A stretch of 64,000 nucleotides of DNA from CAWCUZ01 sp963798795 (GTDB taxonomy: Bacteria > Acidobacteriota > Vicinamibacteria > Vicinamibacterales > SCN-69-37): positions 682,001-746,000 of the forward strand of contig CAWCUZ010000001.1 of assembly GCA_963798795.1 (NCBI GenBank), in the 5' to 3' direction. The notes below the pieces were generated by a model. That model saw nothing but the letters and a program-made list of their open reading frames with translations, made no database searches and was not told the DNA's origin. Each line of letters begins with the position of its first letter. The first letter of the stretch is position 1. Position numbers and translations under genes: made by a program. This document shows, in pieces, positions 1 to 9,558 of the stretch.

Positions 1-725
1 TGCCTCGAGGACCGCCTGGTCGTCGCCCTCGCCGGCGATGACGAACTGGATATCGTCGCGCGCCGCGCAGACGCGCTCGGCGGCGTCCAGCAGCAGGCCC
101 AGATCCTTCTGGTGAACGAGCCGGCAGGCCGTGCCGCAATCACGCCCTGGGCGGGCAGTCTGATACGCGCCCGCGCCGCCGCGCGATCGAGGCCGGGATT
201 GAAGTAGTCCAGGTCGATCGGGCAGTCGATGTTGACGATCAGCTTCCGTGGCACACGCTGGGCGACCATGGCCTCCAGCGTTTCGTCACCAACGGTGATG
301 AACAGGTCGTACAACTTCCGGAAAGACGCGGTACATCGCGCGCGCGCCGCGTTCGCTGCCTTCGGTGTGGATGTCGCCGTTCTCCTGATAGATGAGTGGC
401 GTGCCACGCGCCGCCATCGCCAGAACGAGGTGGCCGAACATCGTCCGTGCGTTGTTGTGCACGACATCGAACGTCCGGCCGCGCAGGAAACGCCAGAAGG
501 CCACGGTCGCGGTTGCATCCCGCCAGGAGGTGGCACCGAACGAGACGACCTCGACGCCCATGGCGGCCATGGCGTCGGACGCCGCGCCGGAAGGGCCGAG
601 CATACAGAAGGTCACCGTAAAGTCCTCCCGCGGCACGTTCCGGACGAAGTCCGCACACGAAGCGAGCGATCCCCGAGCGTGCCGTCGAACACGATGTAGA
701 GGACGCGGCAGGGTTATGTCTTCAT
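1..725 (-). pseudogene. Glycosyltransferase family 4, frameshifted and cut by the window edge
   Basis: Read across frames on the minus strand this encodes a GT-B fold glycosyltransferase. The start (ATG at 723-725) overlaps the stop of the upstream gene as ATGA. The N-terminal strand RVLYIVFDGTLG appears in one frame. The donor-fold stretch VPREDFTVTFCMLGPSG to TFDVVHNNARTMFGHL lies in a second frame at about 286-640. A third frame carries DLFITVGDETLEAMVAQRVP at about 240-300. At the extreme left the C-terminal motif LGLLLDAAERV and VIAGEGDD is typical of GT4 enzymes. At least three frame changes are needed, so no intact product can be made from the sequence as given. The rest of the C-terminus lies outside the window. 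It would add a sugar to a lipid-linked oligosaccharide at the inner face of the membrane. Family assignment is good; sugar specificity is unknown. Confidence 0.7.
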
Positions 726-1972
726 GACGCCTGCCGACTTTCAGCGGCGTCGCGATCGCCGTGGTGCCTGGCGACCACCTCGCGCAAGATGGTTTCGGTC
801 AATGTCGTGTGGCGCTCGAGGGTGAACCGGTCTTCTACGGTGCGGATGGCGGCCGCGGCCATCTGTAGCCGTAGGGCGCGGAATCGGCCAGCCGGTTCAT
901 CGCGTCCGCCAAGATCGACCGGATCCTCGCCGGGCACCAGCATGCCGTCCACCATGTGCGTGATGATTTCCTTCGGGCCTCCTCTGTCAAGCGCGATCAC
1001 CGGCACGCCCTGCGACATCGCTTCAATCACCACCAGGCCGAAGGGTTCGCTCCAGATGGACGGGAACAGCAGCGCATCGTAGTGGCGGTACCGCGTGAGA
1101 ATCTCGGCCCGGTCAAGATGACCGAGGAAGCGGACGTGCGTGGTGAGCCCCAGCGCGCTGATGCGATGGATCATCTGTGTCTCGTCCAGCGGATCCCCGG
1201 TGCCGACGAGGTCGAGCGTGAGTGCGACCGCCCGCACGCGGTTGGCGTGCGCAAGAGCCTCGATCGCGAGTAGCAGGCCTTTCGATGGGTGCAGGCGCCC
1301 GACAAAGAGCAGCCGCGTGCCCGGGCCACCCGGCGGTGGGAAGACACGATCTGCGCGGCGGCCAGTCCGTTGTGGACGATCCTCATGTCGTCAGCCGGAA
1401 ATCCCTCGAGGGCGTACCACGCGCGCAGTTCACCGCTGACCAGCATCAGGTGAGAGAGATCCAGTTCCGCGATCCGCACGTCGTAGATCCATCGTCGGAC
1501 GTGGTCGATCGGTCGCGCCGGGTGACGACGCAGCAGGCCAATGACCGTCGACAACGAGTAGTCCTCCACGTTGAAGACGACCGGGACTGTGCGCTTACCG
1601 AAGGCATGTACGAGCCCGATGCCGACCGGTCGAATTGCCAGACGACAGCGACGTCAGGCGCGAACGCGTCGATCGCCGCGAGGCACTCGCGGTAGTTGGC
1701 TCGGTAGATGCGGCCCCTGGCGATCTGCCGCAGCGGGTACCGTGGGTGGAGGCTGGTGCGGCCTTCAGGCGGAGCGCTTCCGAGGCGGCCGATGCGGCGC
1801 GCCCCCCATCGTCGTGTCCCGCTGCCGCCGCGCTGGTGAGCACGGCAACGTCGTGGCCGTGCGCCGCGAGCATGTTCGCCGTGTCGTGACACTGGATGGC
1901 GAACCCGTTCAGCACCGGTGGATAGTGGGCCGACACCATCAGAATCCGGAGGTGGCGCGGCGTCGGGTTCAT
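722..1972 (-). pseudogene. GT4 family glycosyltransferase, frameshifted
   Basis: The ATG at 1970-1972 overlaps the stop of the flippase gene (ATGA), and the gene stop at 722-724 overlaps the next start, so the operon layout is clear. The N-terminus shows the GT4 opening RILMVSAHYPPVLNGFA followed by ANMLAAHGHDVAVLTS. The middle (about 1300-1570) reads HLMLVSGELRAWY and MRIVHNG. The C-terminus (722-1237) has SLYDALLFPS-like FPSIWSEPFGLVVIEAM with the EX7E pattern (EPFGLVVIE) and a GVPVIALDRGG loop that binds the nucleotide sugar. Total length would be about 416 residues, normal for the family. At least two frameshifts, near 1600-1750 and near 1240-1350, separate these blocks. All key motifs survive, so the damage is recent or is sequencing error. 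Predicted role: cytoplasmic assembly of a surface polysaccharide repeat unit. Confidence 0.75.
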
Positions 1973-3458
1973 CGCGCCACCGCCTCGACTGACGCGGATG
2001 GACCGGCGTTGGTCAGATTCAGATCGGCCCGGGTCAGTCCACTGAACTTCAACGAGAGGACGACGTAGAGGCCGAGGCTCAGGACCTTGCCCCAATGCTC
2101 CAGCGGGGCGAGAGGGAACGATGCGGCATAGGCGATTCCGAGGTTGGCGAATGACCGCAGATAGGACGTCGCCGTCGGCCAGATCTCCGTCCGGGCCAAT
2201 TGCAGGAGAAAGATGGGATTGACGGCGCTCCGGCTGATGATCGACGCACTCGCGGCGCCGACCACACCAAAGGCCGGAATGAGGATGAAGTTCGCCGCGA
2301 CGTTGATGATGGCTTCGGGAGCGGCCGCGCGCAGCACCGCCTTCGGCCGGCCGGCCGCGATCAAGGCGGTATACAGCCAGGTAGTTGCAGAGCCCGACAC
2401 TCACGCCCGCCATCAGCAGCGCACAAATCGGCCCGCTGTCGGCGTAGGTCGGCGAGAAGACCAGGGAGACGAGTTCCCGTCCGTAGAGGGCGGTGACCAG
2501 GGTTGCGCCGGCCAGCGCGCAGGAGGTCGATCGCAACATACTTTTCAGAAAGCGCTGTGCCTCGGCGGCCCGCCCCGCGCCGTAGTGTCCGGCGATGTGC
2601 GGAAGGAACACGGAACGGAACGCCGCGAACAGTCCTCGGACCTGGTTGGGCCCCTTGTACCGCCACGTCGTCCGCCGCCACGCTCGAGGCCCCGGCCACA
2701 GCGCCGAGCATCAGGACGTCGGTTCGCTCGAAGGCAAAACCCATGAGGCCCTGCAACTGAAGTGGCACGCCGAAACCCAGCATCTGCTTCAGCACCCGCA
2801 TGTCCATCCGCGGCACGACCCGCCACGGCATGAACGAATAGGCGGTCATGGCCGCGACAATCGACGCACTGGCCGCCGCGAGGATCAAGCCATCGAGGCC
2901 CATGCCCAGATACGCGAGCAGCAGACGATCACCAGCGTAAAGCGCAGGCAGGCCTCCACGAGCTGGACGACGGCCACACGCCAGTAGCGATGGAGGCCCT
3001 GCAGGAATGCGCTGAGTCCAGCCTGGCAGTACTGGCAGACGAACAGTGCCGCAATCGACGTCGCCACCTCGGTGGTCTGCGACGCCTGCATCAGGTTCAG
3101 AGCCGCCTCCACCCAGAGGAACACGACGCTCGCGACGGCGAGTGAGGTCGTCAACAAGAAGCCAGATGCGACCGCGGTGGTGTGTCTCGCGTCGAGCGTC
3201 CCGGCGGAGAGGTAACGCACGACGGTGCTGGTCATCCCGACGTCGGAGACCAGCGTCAACACGTCGACCGCGACCGTCAGCAGGACGAACGTTCCGAAAT
3301 CGGCCGGCGACAGGAAACGTGCGGCCACCGCCCAGCCACCCAGCAGCAGCACGATGCGCACGACATGAGCGGGCAGCACGTACGCGATCCCCTGACCGAA
3401 CGCATTCGCCGAGGCAACCCGCCGCGTGCCTGTGATGCAGCCACGGGTGATCGGTCAT
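1969..3458 (-). pseudogene. Polysaccharide flippase (Wzx/MATE-like), frameshifted
   Basis: I chose ATG 3456-3458 because it has a strong Shine-Dalgarno stretch (gaggggggaaacg) just upstream and lies directly after the ligase stop. The product, about 496 residues if repaired, is a polytopic membrane protein. Successive frames give FGQGIAYVLPAHVVRIVLLLG then AARFLSPADFGTFVLLTVAVD (typical Wzx first helices), a middle block MDMRVLKQMLGFGVPLQLQ with FERTDVLMLGAVAG, then FLPHIAGHYGAGR, ALYGRELVSLVFSPTYADS, and a C-terminal block ending at 1969. Four frame changes are required. It would flip undecaprenyl-linked repeat units to the periplasm. Stop and next start overlap as ATGA at 1969-1972. The order epimerase, WecG, ligase, flippase, glycosyltransferases supports the role. 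Confidence 0.75.
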
Positions 3459-3469
3459 CGTTTCCCCCC

Positions 3470-4932
3470 TCACGTCCCCGAGCCCGGTCGCGCAACCGCC
3501 GAGAAAGAACAGGATGAGGGCGTTGGGGTCGGCAAGCGTCATCGGTTCCAACATGCCGTGCATCAGCGTGGCAACCGGCGCCGGAATCGCCCAGGGCGAC
3601 GCGCGACCGGAGTTCGTCTCCGTGAAGGATGGCCGTCGTCGCGCGGACGAGGAAGAGCGCGAGAATCGTCACGAGCAGCAACGCGCCTGGCAGGCCGAGT
3701 TCGGCGGCTGTCAGGAGGACGAGGTTGTGCACGCGCATCGGCATGCCATCGCTCGGCTCGATGAGCCACACGCCTGGCTCGTCGACAACGACCGGTGACT
3801 GGAACTTGTAGTTGCCGAGCCCGACACCGAGCAACGGATGCTGCTCGATGATGTCCAGGCTGGCCCGCGCGAGGGCGATGCGGGATCGGGCCGCCCCCTG
3901 GTCATCGGCGGTGAGGCGCGTCGTCACGCGCGAGTAGAGCGGCGTGAACGCCAGCACGAGGACGAGCGCCGAGACCGACGCGAGGGCCACAATCGCGGCG
4001 CCGAAACCGGGCCGCCACGCACGCTTCGGAACCGCGACCAGAAGAATCACGATCGAGGCGGCAAACGCGGTCCAGCCGCCGCGTGGGTCCGTCAACACGA
4101 GCGCCACCAGCCCGAGCGCGAACGCGGTGGCGCACAACAGGCGCCGTGCGCCCCTGGCCGGCAGGAGCGCCACCGCCAGCAGCAGCGGCAGCAGCCCGTT
4201 CAGGTACCGGCGAAGGTGTTGGGATGCCGGAGCAGGCCGGACACACGCGAGAGGCCGCCGCCCGCGTAGTCCTGCACCACATCGGCTTCCCGCCCCCCCA
4301 GCAGCGAAAGGCTGGGCCAGCCCCCGGTGACGTCCTGCAGGATGTCCACGCCGCCTCCGACCGAGACGGCGACAGCAATGCATGTGATGGTGAAGCCGAT
4401 CTCGCGTTCTCCGCGCATCAACTGAACGGCGTACAGACACGTGAGGAACGCGGTCACGTAGCCTGGCAGCCCCTGGACAACGAAGCCCGGTTGCACGGCG
4501 ACGCCGATCGAGAGCGCACCCCAGACGACGAGCAGCGCGAACGGAACGATGACCGGCAACGGAACGCGAACCGGCACCCTCTGGTGCGTTGCTGCGCCGA
4601 TCAGCGCGTTCGCGTACAGGCAGACGTGCGATGGCGGTGAAGGTGATCGGTATGCCCGGCCGGACCTGCTGGAACCTCTCGGAGTAGCCGGGAAAGACGT
4701 CGAGGTTCATCGACAGACTGAGGATGAACAACGCGCCCAGCACCCGGGCCGTTGACCCGAGAACGAGAAACAGCGCCGGAAGGAGCCCGGCTCCGGCGAC
4801 AACGAACATCCAGGCCGACGACACACCGCTGGCCCACAGCAGCAGGCCGCCGAACGTACGCCGCCGCCGGCGCCCGCCAGCAGCACGTGTGACGCCCCGG
4901 CCCGGGGCGGTGCCGACGTCGTGCGATGTCAC
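3470..4932 (-). pseudogene. O-antigen ligase/polymerase-like membrane protein, frameshifted
   Basis: The GTG at 4930-4932 overlaps the stop of the upstream gene (GTGA) and opens into VTSHDVGTAPGR, then membrane helices GLLLWASGVSSAWMFVVAGA. A second frame holds PVIVPFALLVVWGALSIGVA. A third contains the family signature: LPLLLAVALLPARGARR, DPRGGWTAFAASIVILL, ARASLDIIEQHPLLGVGLGN and RVHNLVLLTAAELGLPGALL, which matches the Wzy_C domain (periplasmic loop H-P-x-x-G-x-G-x-x-N, then V-H-N). The C-terminal helix LILFFLGGCATGLG is again in another frame; a TGA at 3470-3472 is the likely stop. Length would be about 487 residues with roughly 10-12 helices. The family polymerises or ligates lipid-linked glycans in the periplasm. 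At least four frame changes break it. Confidence 0.75.
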
Positions 4933-5736
4933 CCGTGCCTCAACTCCTCGAGCGGAACGGCCGATTCGGCCGCATCGATGCCGTAGAGGCCCGTGGCCTG
5001 CAGCGCCAGCAACCCGACGAAGGCGGGATTGAGGACGAGGTACCGTCGCCACAGCCGCCGGGGCTCCTGCACCAGCCTGAACGCCCACTCGAGGCCAAGG
5101 CGCTGCAGTCGTGGCGGGGCCTGGGCCAAGGACCCCGCGTGGAAGTCGAACGCGGCGCCCACGGCCAGGATTGGCATCGACAGGGCGTCGCGGTACTCGT
5201 ACACCCACGTCTCCTGGCGCGGACAACCAAGCCCGACGAATGTCAGTGCGGCGCCACTGGCCCGGATGTGCTCGACCACGCCCTGCATTTCGGCGGCGCT
5301 CAAGGTCCGGAACGCGGACGGCTGCGCGCCGGCCACTTCCAGGCCCGGGCACTTCGCCCGCAGCGCCCGCGTCAGACGGTCGAGTACCGGCGGCGTTACT
5401 TCCGTAGAGAAAGATCGGCAACCGCTGCCTGGCTGCTGCCTCGCAGACACGCAGCATGAGCGTGGGACCGTAGACCCGATCGACAAGGCGAGCGCGGTAC
5501 AGCATGTTCAAGGCCCAGCGCACCGGCTGCCCATCAGGCACGACGAAGTCCAGGTGGTTCAGGCGGTGACGTTGCTCGCGGTCGAGCACCCCGGTCATGA
5601 CACCGTGGACCGCGAGGGCCGTCACGGCCAGCGCGCGCCGGGCCGACGCCGCCGCGGTCACGGCCGCGACAACCGCTTCGTAGTCGACGATACTGATCCG
5701 GACGCCGAGGACGGCGGCCTTGCCCTGGTTGATCAT
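4929..5736 (-). pseudogene. WecG/TagA/CpsF family glycosyltransferase, one frameshift
   Basis: The start ATG 5734-5736 follows a good ribosome site (ggagaggcttc). The N-terminal half reads LGVRISIVDYEAVVAAV and VVPDGQPVRWALNML, then VYGPTLMLRVCE and RLPIFLYGS. The reading then changes frame near 5400 to TPPVLDRLTRALR and continues to the stop at 4929. The second half carries the family core VGLGCPRQETWVYEYRD, the GVGAAFDFHAG-like AVGAAFDFHAGSLAQAP and LEWAFRLVQEPRRLWRRYL. At about 268 residues it matches the family (CpsF, TagA, WecG), which transfers N-acetylmannosamine(uronate) or a related sugar onto a polyprenyl-linked acceptor. One indel repairs it fully. The stop overlaps the ligase start (GTGA). 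Confidence 0.85.
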
Positions 5737-5773
5737 GAAGCCTCTCCGCGCGAGCGCATGCGTGGTCGCTCGG

Positions 5774-6863
5774 TCAGGACGCCTGCGGCACAGTGGTCGT
5801 CCCCTCGGACCACCGTTGCCGGTTTCGTTCGTAGATCTCTTCCAGGATGGCCCGCACGTCGTAGCGGATCCGCCAGCCCGGGTAGTGCGCCTGGAACTTC
5901 GCAGACCGCTGACCTACCAGATGTGATCGCCCGGCGGTTCGGCGTCGATGTGCTGATGGAGCGGCCGGCCGGTGATCTGCTCGCACATCGCGATCGCCTC
6001 GAGCATCGAGCAGTTGCTGACGCGGCCGCCGCCGATGTTGTAGACCTCGCCGGATCGCTGGGCGCGGAAGAACGCGTCGAACACCGCGATCAGGTCGCGC
6101 GCTGTGGATGTTGTCGCGCACCTGCTTGCCCTTGTAGCCGAAGACCGTGTAGGGCGTGCCGGTGGCGGCACATGCATCAGGTACGCCAGAAAGCCGTGCA
6201 GCTGCGTGCCGGAATGATTCGGCCCGGTCAGGCAGCCGCCGCGGAAACAGCCGGTCGCACATGCCGAAGTAGCGGCCATACTCCTGCACCATCACGTCGG
6301 CCGCGACCTTGGACGCCCCGAACAGGCTGTGCAGGCGTCTGGTCGATCGACATGTCCTCGCGGATGCCGTCCGCGTAGTGTGCTCGGGGTCGATCTCCCA
6401 ACGCGTCTGCTAGCTCAATCAGGGGCAGCCGGTTGGGCGTGTCGCCGTAGACCTTGTTGGTCGAGGTGAAGATGAACACCGCCTTGCGGCGCAGTGCTGC
6501 CGCGTGGCCTCGAGCACATTGAGCGTGCCGTCGGCGTTGACCTGAAATCGGTGTGGGGATCGCGGGCGGCCCAATCGTGCGAGGGCTGCGCGGCCGTGTG
6601 GATCACCAGCTGGATGTCCCGGCCATGCGCGCGGAAGACCTCGCGCACGGCGGCGTCGTCGCGGATGTCGAGGCTGCGGTGGCGATAGGGCGGCCCAGTT
6701 CCTTCTGGAGCTTCTGCTGCTGCCAGATGGTGGAGGCCTCGTCGCCCGAAGAAGCGGGCCCGCATGTCGTTGTCGATGCCGACGACGTCCAGCCCTCGCC
6801 CGGCGAACAGCGCGGCTCGGAGCCGATCAGCCCCGCCGATCCAGTCACGATGACAGTTCGCAT
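5774..6863 (-). pseudogene. NAD-dependent sugar epimerase, CDP-paratose 2-epimerase type, frameshifted
   Basis: The start ATG 6861-6863 lies behind ggaaggagtggtggtt, a good ribosome site. The Rossmann motif RTVIVTGSAGLIGSE opens the protein. Other frames give MRARFFGRRG, QLVIHTAAQPSHDWAARDP, FTSTNKVYGDTPNRLPLIE, SLFGASKVAADVMVQEYGRY, VFGYKGKQVRDNIHSARD and EVYNIGGGRVSNCSMLEAI. This set, especially the AAQPSHDWAARDP, SLFGASK and NCSMLEAI blocks, fits CDP-paratose 2-epimerase (tyvelose pathway) and close relatives rather than UDP-galactose epimerase. At least five frame changes are needed across about 1.09 kb. It is the first gene of the polysaccharide operon; the IS91-type repeat begins only 54 bases upstream, so the native promoter is probably disrupted. 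It would make a dideoxy- or deoxyhexose precursor for the glycan. Confidence 0.75.
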
Positions 6864-6917
6864 AACCACCACTCCTTCCGCACCGAAGACAGAATCACGC
6901 GCGATGACGTGCCATCC

Positions 6918-7460
6918 GAGAATAGGCCGCATTAGCCGACATAACGCCCGTTCTCAGACATGTCGCGTCGCGCCGGTTACTCGCCTCCCTGCCCCGGTTT
7001 CTCCTCTTGACACAGAGAATAGGCCGCATTAGCCGACATAACGCCCGTTCTCAGACGTCCGTCGCGCCGGTACCCGCCTCCCTGCCCCGGTTTCTCCTCT
7101 GACACAGCCAGATTAGCGACATGGTCGCTCGCTGCAAGCGCGATCGTCCGCCTCTGGGCGCCCACTGCGCAGATTGAGGAAATCCCACGGTGTATCGCCG
7201 CACGAGAAACAGGAAGCGACCACGGCCCGCCGCCCAACCTCGAGAATAGGCCGCATTAGCCGACATAACGCCCGTTCTCAGACGTCCGTCGCGCCGGTAC
7301 CCGCCTCCCTGCCCCGGTTTCTCCTCTGACACAGCGCAGATTAGCCATCTCGGTCGCTCGCTGCAAGCGCGATCGTCCGCCTCTGGGCGCCCACTGCGCA
7401 CATTGAGGCTCCCACGGTGCGCCGCACGAGACACCGGTAGCGCCACGGCCCCGCCGCCGC
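6918..7460. repeat. Three tandem copies of an IS91-type end
   Basis: A 38-bp imperfect palindrome starting GAGAATAGGCCGC and ending CGCCCGTTCTC occurs at 6918-6955, 7015-7052 and 7242-7279. Each copy is followed by the same downstream stretch (gcgccggt, ctgccccggtttctcctc, gacacag). The copies at 7015 and 7242 extend further through the same about 120 bp (ggtcgctcgctgcaagcg, cgcccactgcgca and on) with small indels and substitutions. Unit lengths are about 97, 227 and 219 bp. The last copy runs straight into the transposase stop codon. Open frames through the repeats are by-products of the tandem structure. I infer that these are repeated replication ends (oriIS-like) of the adjacent rolling-circle element. 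Confidence 0.7.
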
Positions 7461-8987
7461 TCACGACTCTGGCGTAAACACGTCGGCTTGGTCGCCGATC
7501 AGCGTCGATTCATCGAACCAGGTTTCGTCGGGCGGCGATCGAGCCGGCCGCGGTAGCGGCACTTCGGTCGGCAGCCCCAAGTGTCCGAGGATCCGCGTGA
7601 TCACGGTCGCCCGCTCGATGAGTGCGATCAGGCGGAGTCGTTCACCGCAGCGCGGACACGCCAGGACGTCGAGGCCGAACGTCCGCTGCATCAGGGTCGC
7701 CCACGACCGGTTGCGCCCGCCTGCGGACGCAGCGTGGTCACCAGAGACCGCCCCGGGCTCTGCAGCGTCTGTCGCCAGCGCGTGGTCCGCCTCAGGCCCA
7801 CGTCGGCCGGCCACCTCGGCCCGAGCCGCCGCCCGCGCTCCGAGGACGCCGAAATACAAGACCAAGTTGATGCGCGGCCGCGGCACGAGCACCGCCAGGC
7901 GCTCGAGGAGTTCCAGCGCCGTGAAAACCAGATCCGTCGTCCCGTCGGTCCACGGGTGCCGCAGCGACAGGCGCACGCGTCCGTCGTTCATGAGGTGGAG
8001 ACGGTCGATCGCCACCGGCGGACGCAGGACGTACCGGCACACCCGCTCCAGCCGCTCACGCTGCCTGGCCGGAACGACGACGCCTGCGTGGAGGCTGTAG
8101 CCGTTGGCGCGCGCCGCGCACCCGTCGGGGCCCCCTGGCGCCGCCGGTCTCGCGGCGAGGCTGTTGCCCCGTCTGGCCGGGCGACGCCCGGCGCGTGGAG
8201 CCAATGCGTTCACGCCCTGCACCGACGCCGCGGCCAGCCCCGCCAGCAGCGGGGCCTCTTGAGTCCACGGATCGCTCCCGCCGTCGTCATCCAACCCGCC
8301 GTGCGCGCGGAGCCGCCGATCCACGAGTGGCCCGACGGCGGCCAGCACCTCTTCGGCGTCGAGCGCCGTCAGCCGACCGATCCGATGGAACGCCAACGTG
8401 CCGGGTTCACCGGCGAAGACGCCATCCGGCACCAGCGCGTGGAAGTGGACGTTCAGGTTGAGCGCGCCGCCGAATCGCTGAATCACCACGACGGCGCCGC
8501 CGCGGCCCCCCTCGACGCCCACGTCGCGGGCACGATCGCCCAGGATCCGACAGATGCTCCGAACCATGACGCCGGCGACGGCCCGGCACAGGTCGTGATC
8601 CCAGGCGAGCCGGTACCTTAGACGGTATGGCAGAGTCAGGACCCACTGCCGGATGGGGACGTCCGGAAGCACCCGGTCGACGAGGTGCGCGGCGCGCTCG
8701 GCCATCCGGCGCCCCCCACAACTCGGGCACAGCGCGCGCCCCTTGCACGAGAAGGCCACCAGGCGATCGAATCCGCAGCCGCCGCAACGAAAGCGCGCGA
8801 AACCGCCGGCCAGCCAGCCGCAACGGAGCAAATCGCGGAACGCCCGCTCGACGAACTGAGGCAGGCCCTCGCCATCGCGCAGGCCGGCGGCCTGGGCTCG
8901 GAACGTTTCGAAGTGGTCACGGACGATCTGATACAGCACGGTGTCGCCGGGCGACCGCTGCTGATAGACCGGCGGCGCAGTGGGCAC
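7242..8987 (-). mobile_element. IS91-family rolling-circle insertion element (approximate limits)
   Basis: This spans the transposase gene and the intact palindromic end directly downstream of it. The other end was not located. It probably lies between 8988 and the hairpin at 9129-9205, since nothing gene-like separates them. IS91 elements lack terminal inverted repeats and target duplications, so boundaries cannot be fixed by eye. Extra copies of the downstream end at 6918 and 7015 suggest repeated one-ended events. Confidence 0.6.
7461..8987 (-). CDS. IS91-family transposase (HUH/Y2 type)
   Basis: This 508-residue protein has the layout of IS91/IS801 transposases. The N-terminal zinc-binding module shows RCGGCGFDRLVAFSCKGR followed by LCPSCGGRRMAERAAH (CxxC pairs near residues 70-95). 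The catalytic HUH motif is NLNVHFHALVPDGVF, with HFH coordinating the metal. The tyrosine region is likely RLERVCRYVLRPPVA, a strongly conserved IS91 block. A C-terminal zinc knuckle LACPRCGERLRLIALIE precedes ITRILGHLGLP. The enzyme nicks and transfers a single strand from oriIS during rolling-circle transposition. The start is a GTG reading VPTAPPVYQQR. The frame is fully open, unlike the polysaccharide genes next door, so the element could still be active. Confidence 0.9.
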   Translation of the reverse strand: MPTAPPVYQQRSPGDTVLYQIVRDHFETFRAQAAGLRDGEGLPQFVERAFRDLLRCGWLAGGFARFRCGGCGFDRLVAFSCKGRALCPSCGGRRMAERAAHLVDRVLPDVPIRQWVLTLPYRLRYRLAWDHDLCRAVAGVMVRSICRILGDRARDVGVEGGRGGAVVVIQRFGGALNLNVHFHALVPDGVFAGEPGTLAFHRIGRLTALDAEEVLAAVGPLVDRRLRAHGGLDDDGGSDPWTQEAPLLAGLAAASVQGVNALAPRAGRRPARRGNSLAARPAAPGGPDGCAARANGYSLHAGVVVPARQRERLERVCRYVLRPPVAIDRLHLMNDGRVRLSLRHPWTDGTTDLVFTALELLERLAVLVPRPRINLVLYFGVLGARAAARAEVAGRRGPEADHALATDAAEPGAVSGDHAASAGGRNRSWATLMQRTFGLDVLACPRCGERLRLIALIERATVITRILGHLGLPTEVPLPRPARSPPDETWFDESTLIGDQADVFTPES

Positions 8988-9128
8988 GTGGCGACCGGCG
9001 CAGGGACGGTGCCAGCCCGGAGCGCGTCTGGTCCGGCCCAGACCGCGCGGCGTTGCGCGAGGATTGCGGAATCTGCGACAGAACAGTGAGCTGAAGAGTG
9101 CGATTCCTGCAACACCAAGCTGAGCCCG

Positions 9129-9205
9129 CGAAGGGGGAGCGACCCCGGTCGGGGCCGGCGCTGGGCGCGCCGGCCCAGCACCTGACCGGGGTCGCTCCCC
9201 CTTCG
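9129..9205. repeat. Nested hairpin, perfect 22-bp arms
   Basis: The outer arms at 9129-9150 and 9184-9205 are perfect reverse complements (core gggggagcgaccccggtc). Inside them, 9152-9176 forms a second hairpin with 10-bp arms (gggccggcgc) and a 5-base loop. The structure lies upstream of the transposase gene. It could be the far end of the IS91 element, a mobile REP-type palindrome, or a bidirectional terminator without a T tract. Confidence 0.8.
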
Positions 9206-9558
9206 TTCCCTACCCCGGCAGCGGTGGCCGACCGCGCCCGGCCCGACCGGGAAGCCGGCGCGAATAGTGACCGAATCGCGGCCTCCGGGGCCAGCGTCGG
9301 GGGCCAGCGCAGGGGCCATCGCAGGGGCCGCCGCGATGTAGGCCGCGCTGGCCCCGAAATGCGCCCGCCGCGCGTGATTCACCAACTGATCCAGGACGCT
9401 TGGTCGGCTTGGAATGAGGCAGGCGTGGCGCCACGACCACGATGGTCCGCATGCCGCGACGAACGCCCCGCATGTGACCGATGGCTGCCCATGCCTCGAC
9501 CACGCCCGGATCGCGACCAGGCCACGGCTCGTGTCCGATCTCCCCCCGGCGTCGATTC
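9206..9558. other. Intergenic stretch without a recognised gene
   Basis: About 350 bases separate the hairpin from the integrase stop. The minus strand has open frames here, but their translations are Arg/Ala/Pro-rich and match no family I know. Around 9278-9335 there are imperfect short repeats built on ggggccagcg and aggggccatcg. I see no promoter, RNA gene or coding signal. Confidence 0.5.

Noticed and set aside
6977..7464. Two minus-strand open frames with a shared EEKPGQGG-containing segment
   Set aside because: They are translations of the tandem IS91-type end repeats, not proteins.
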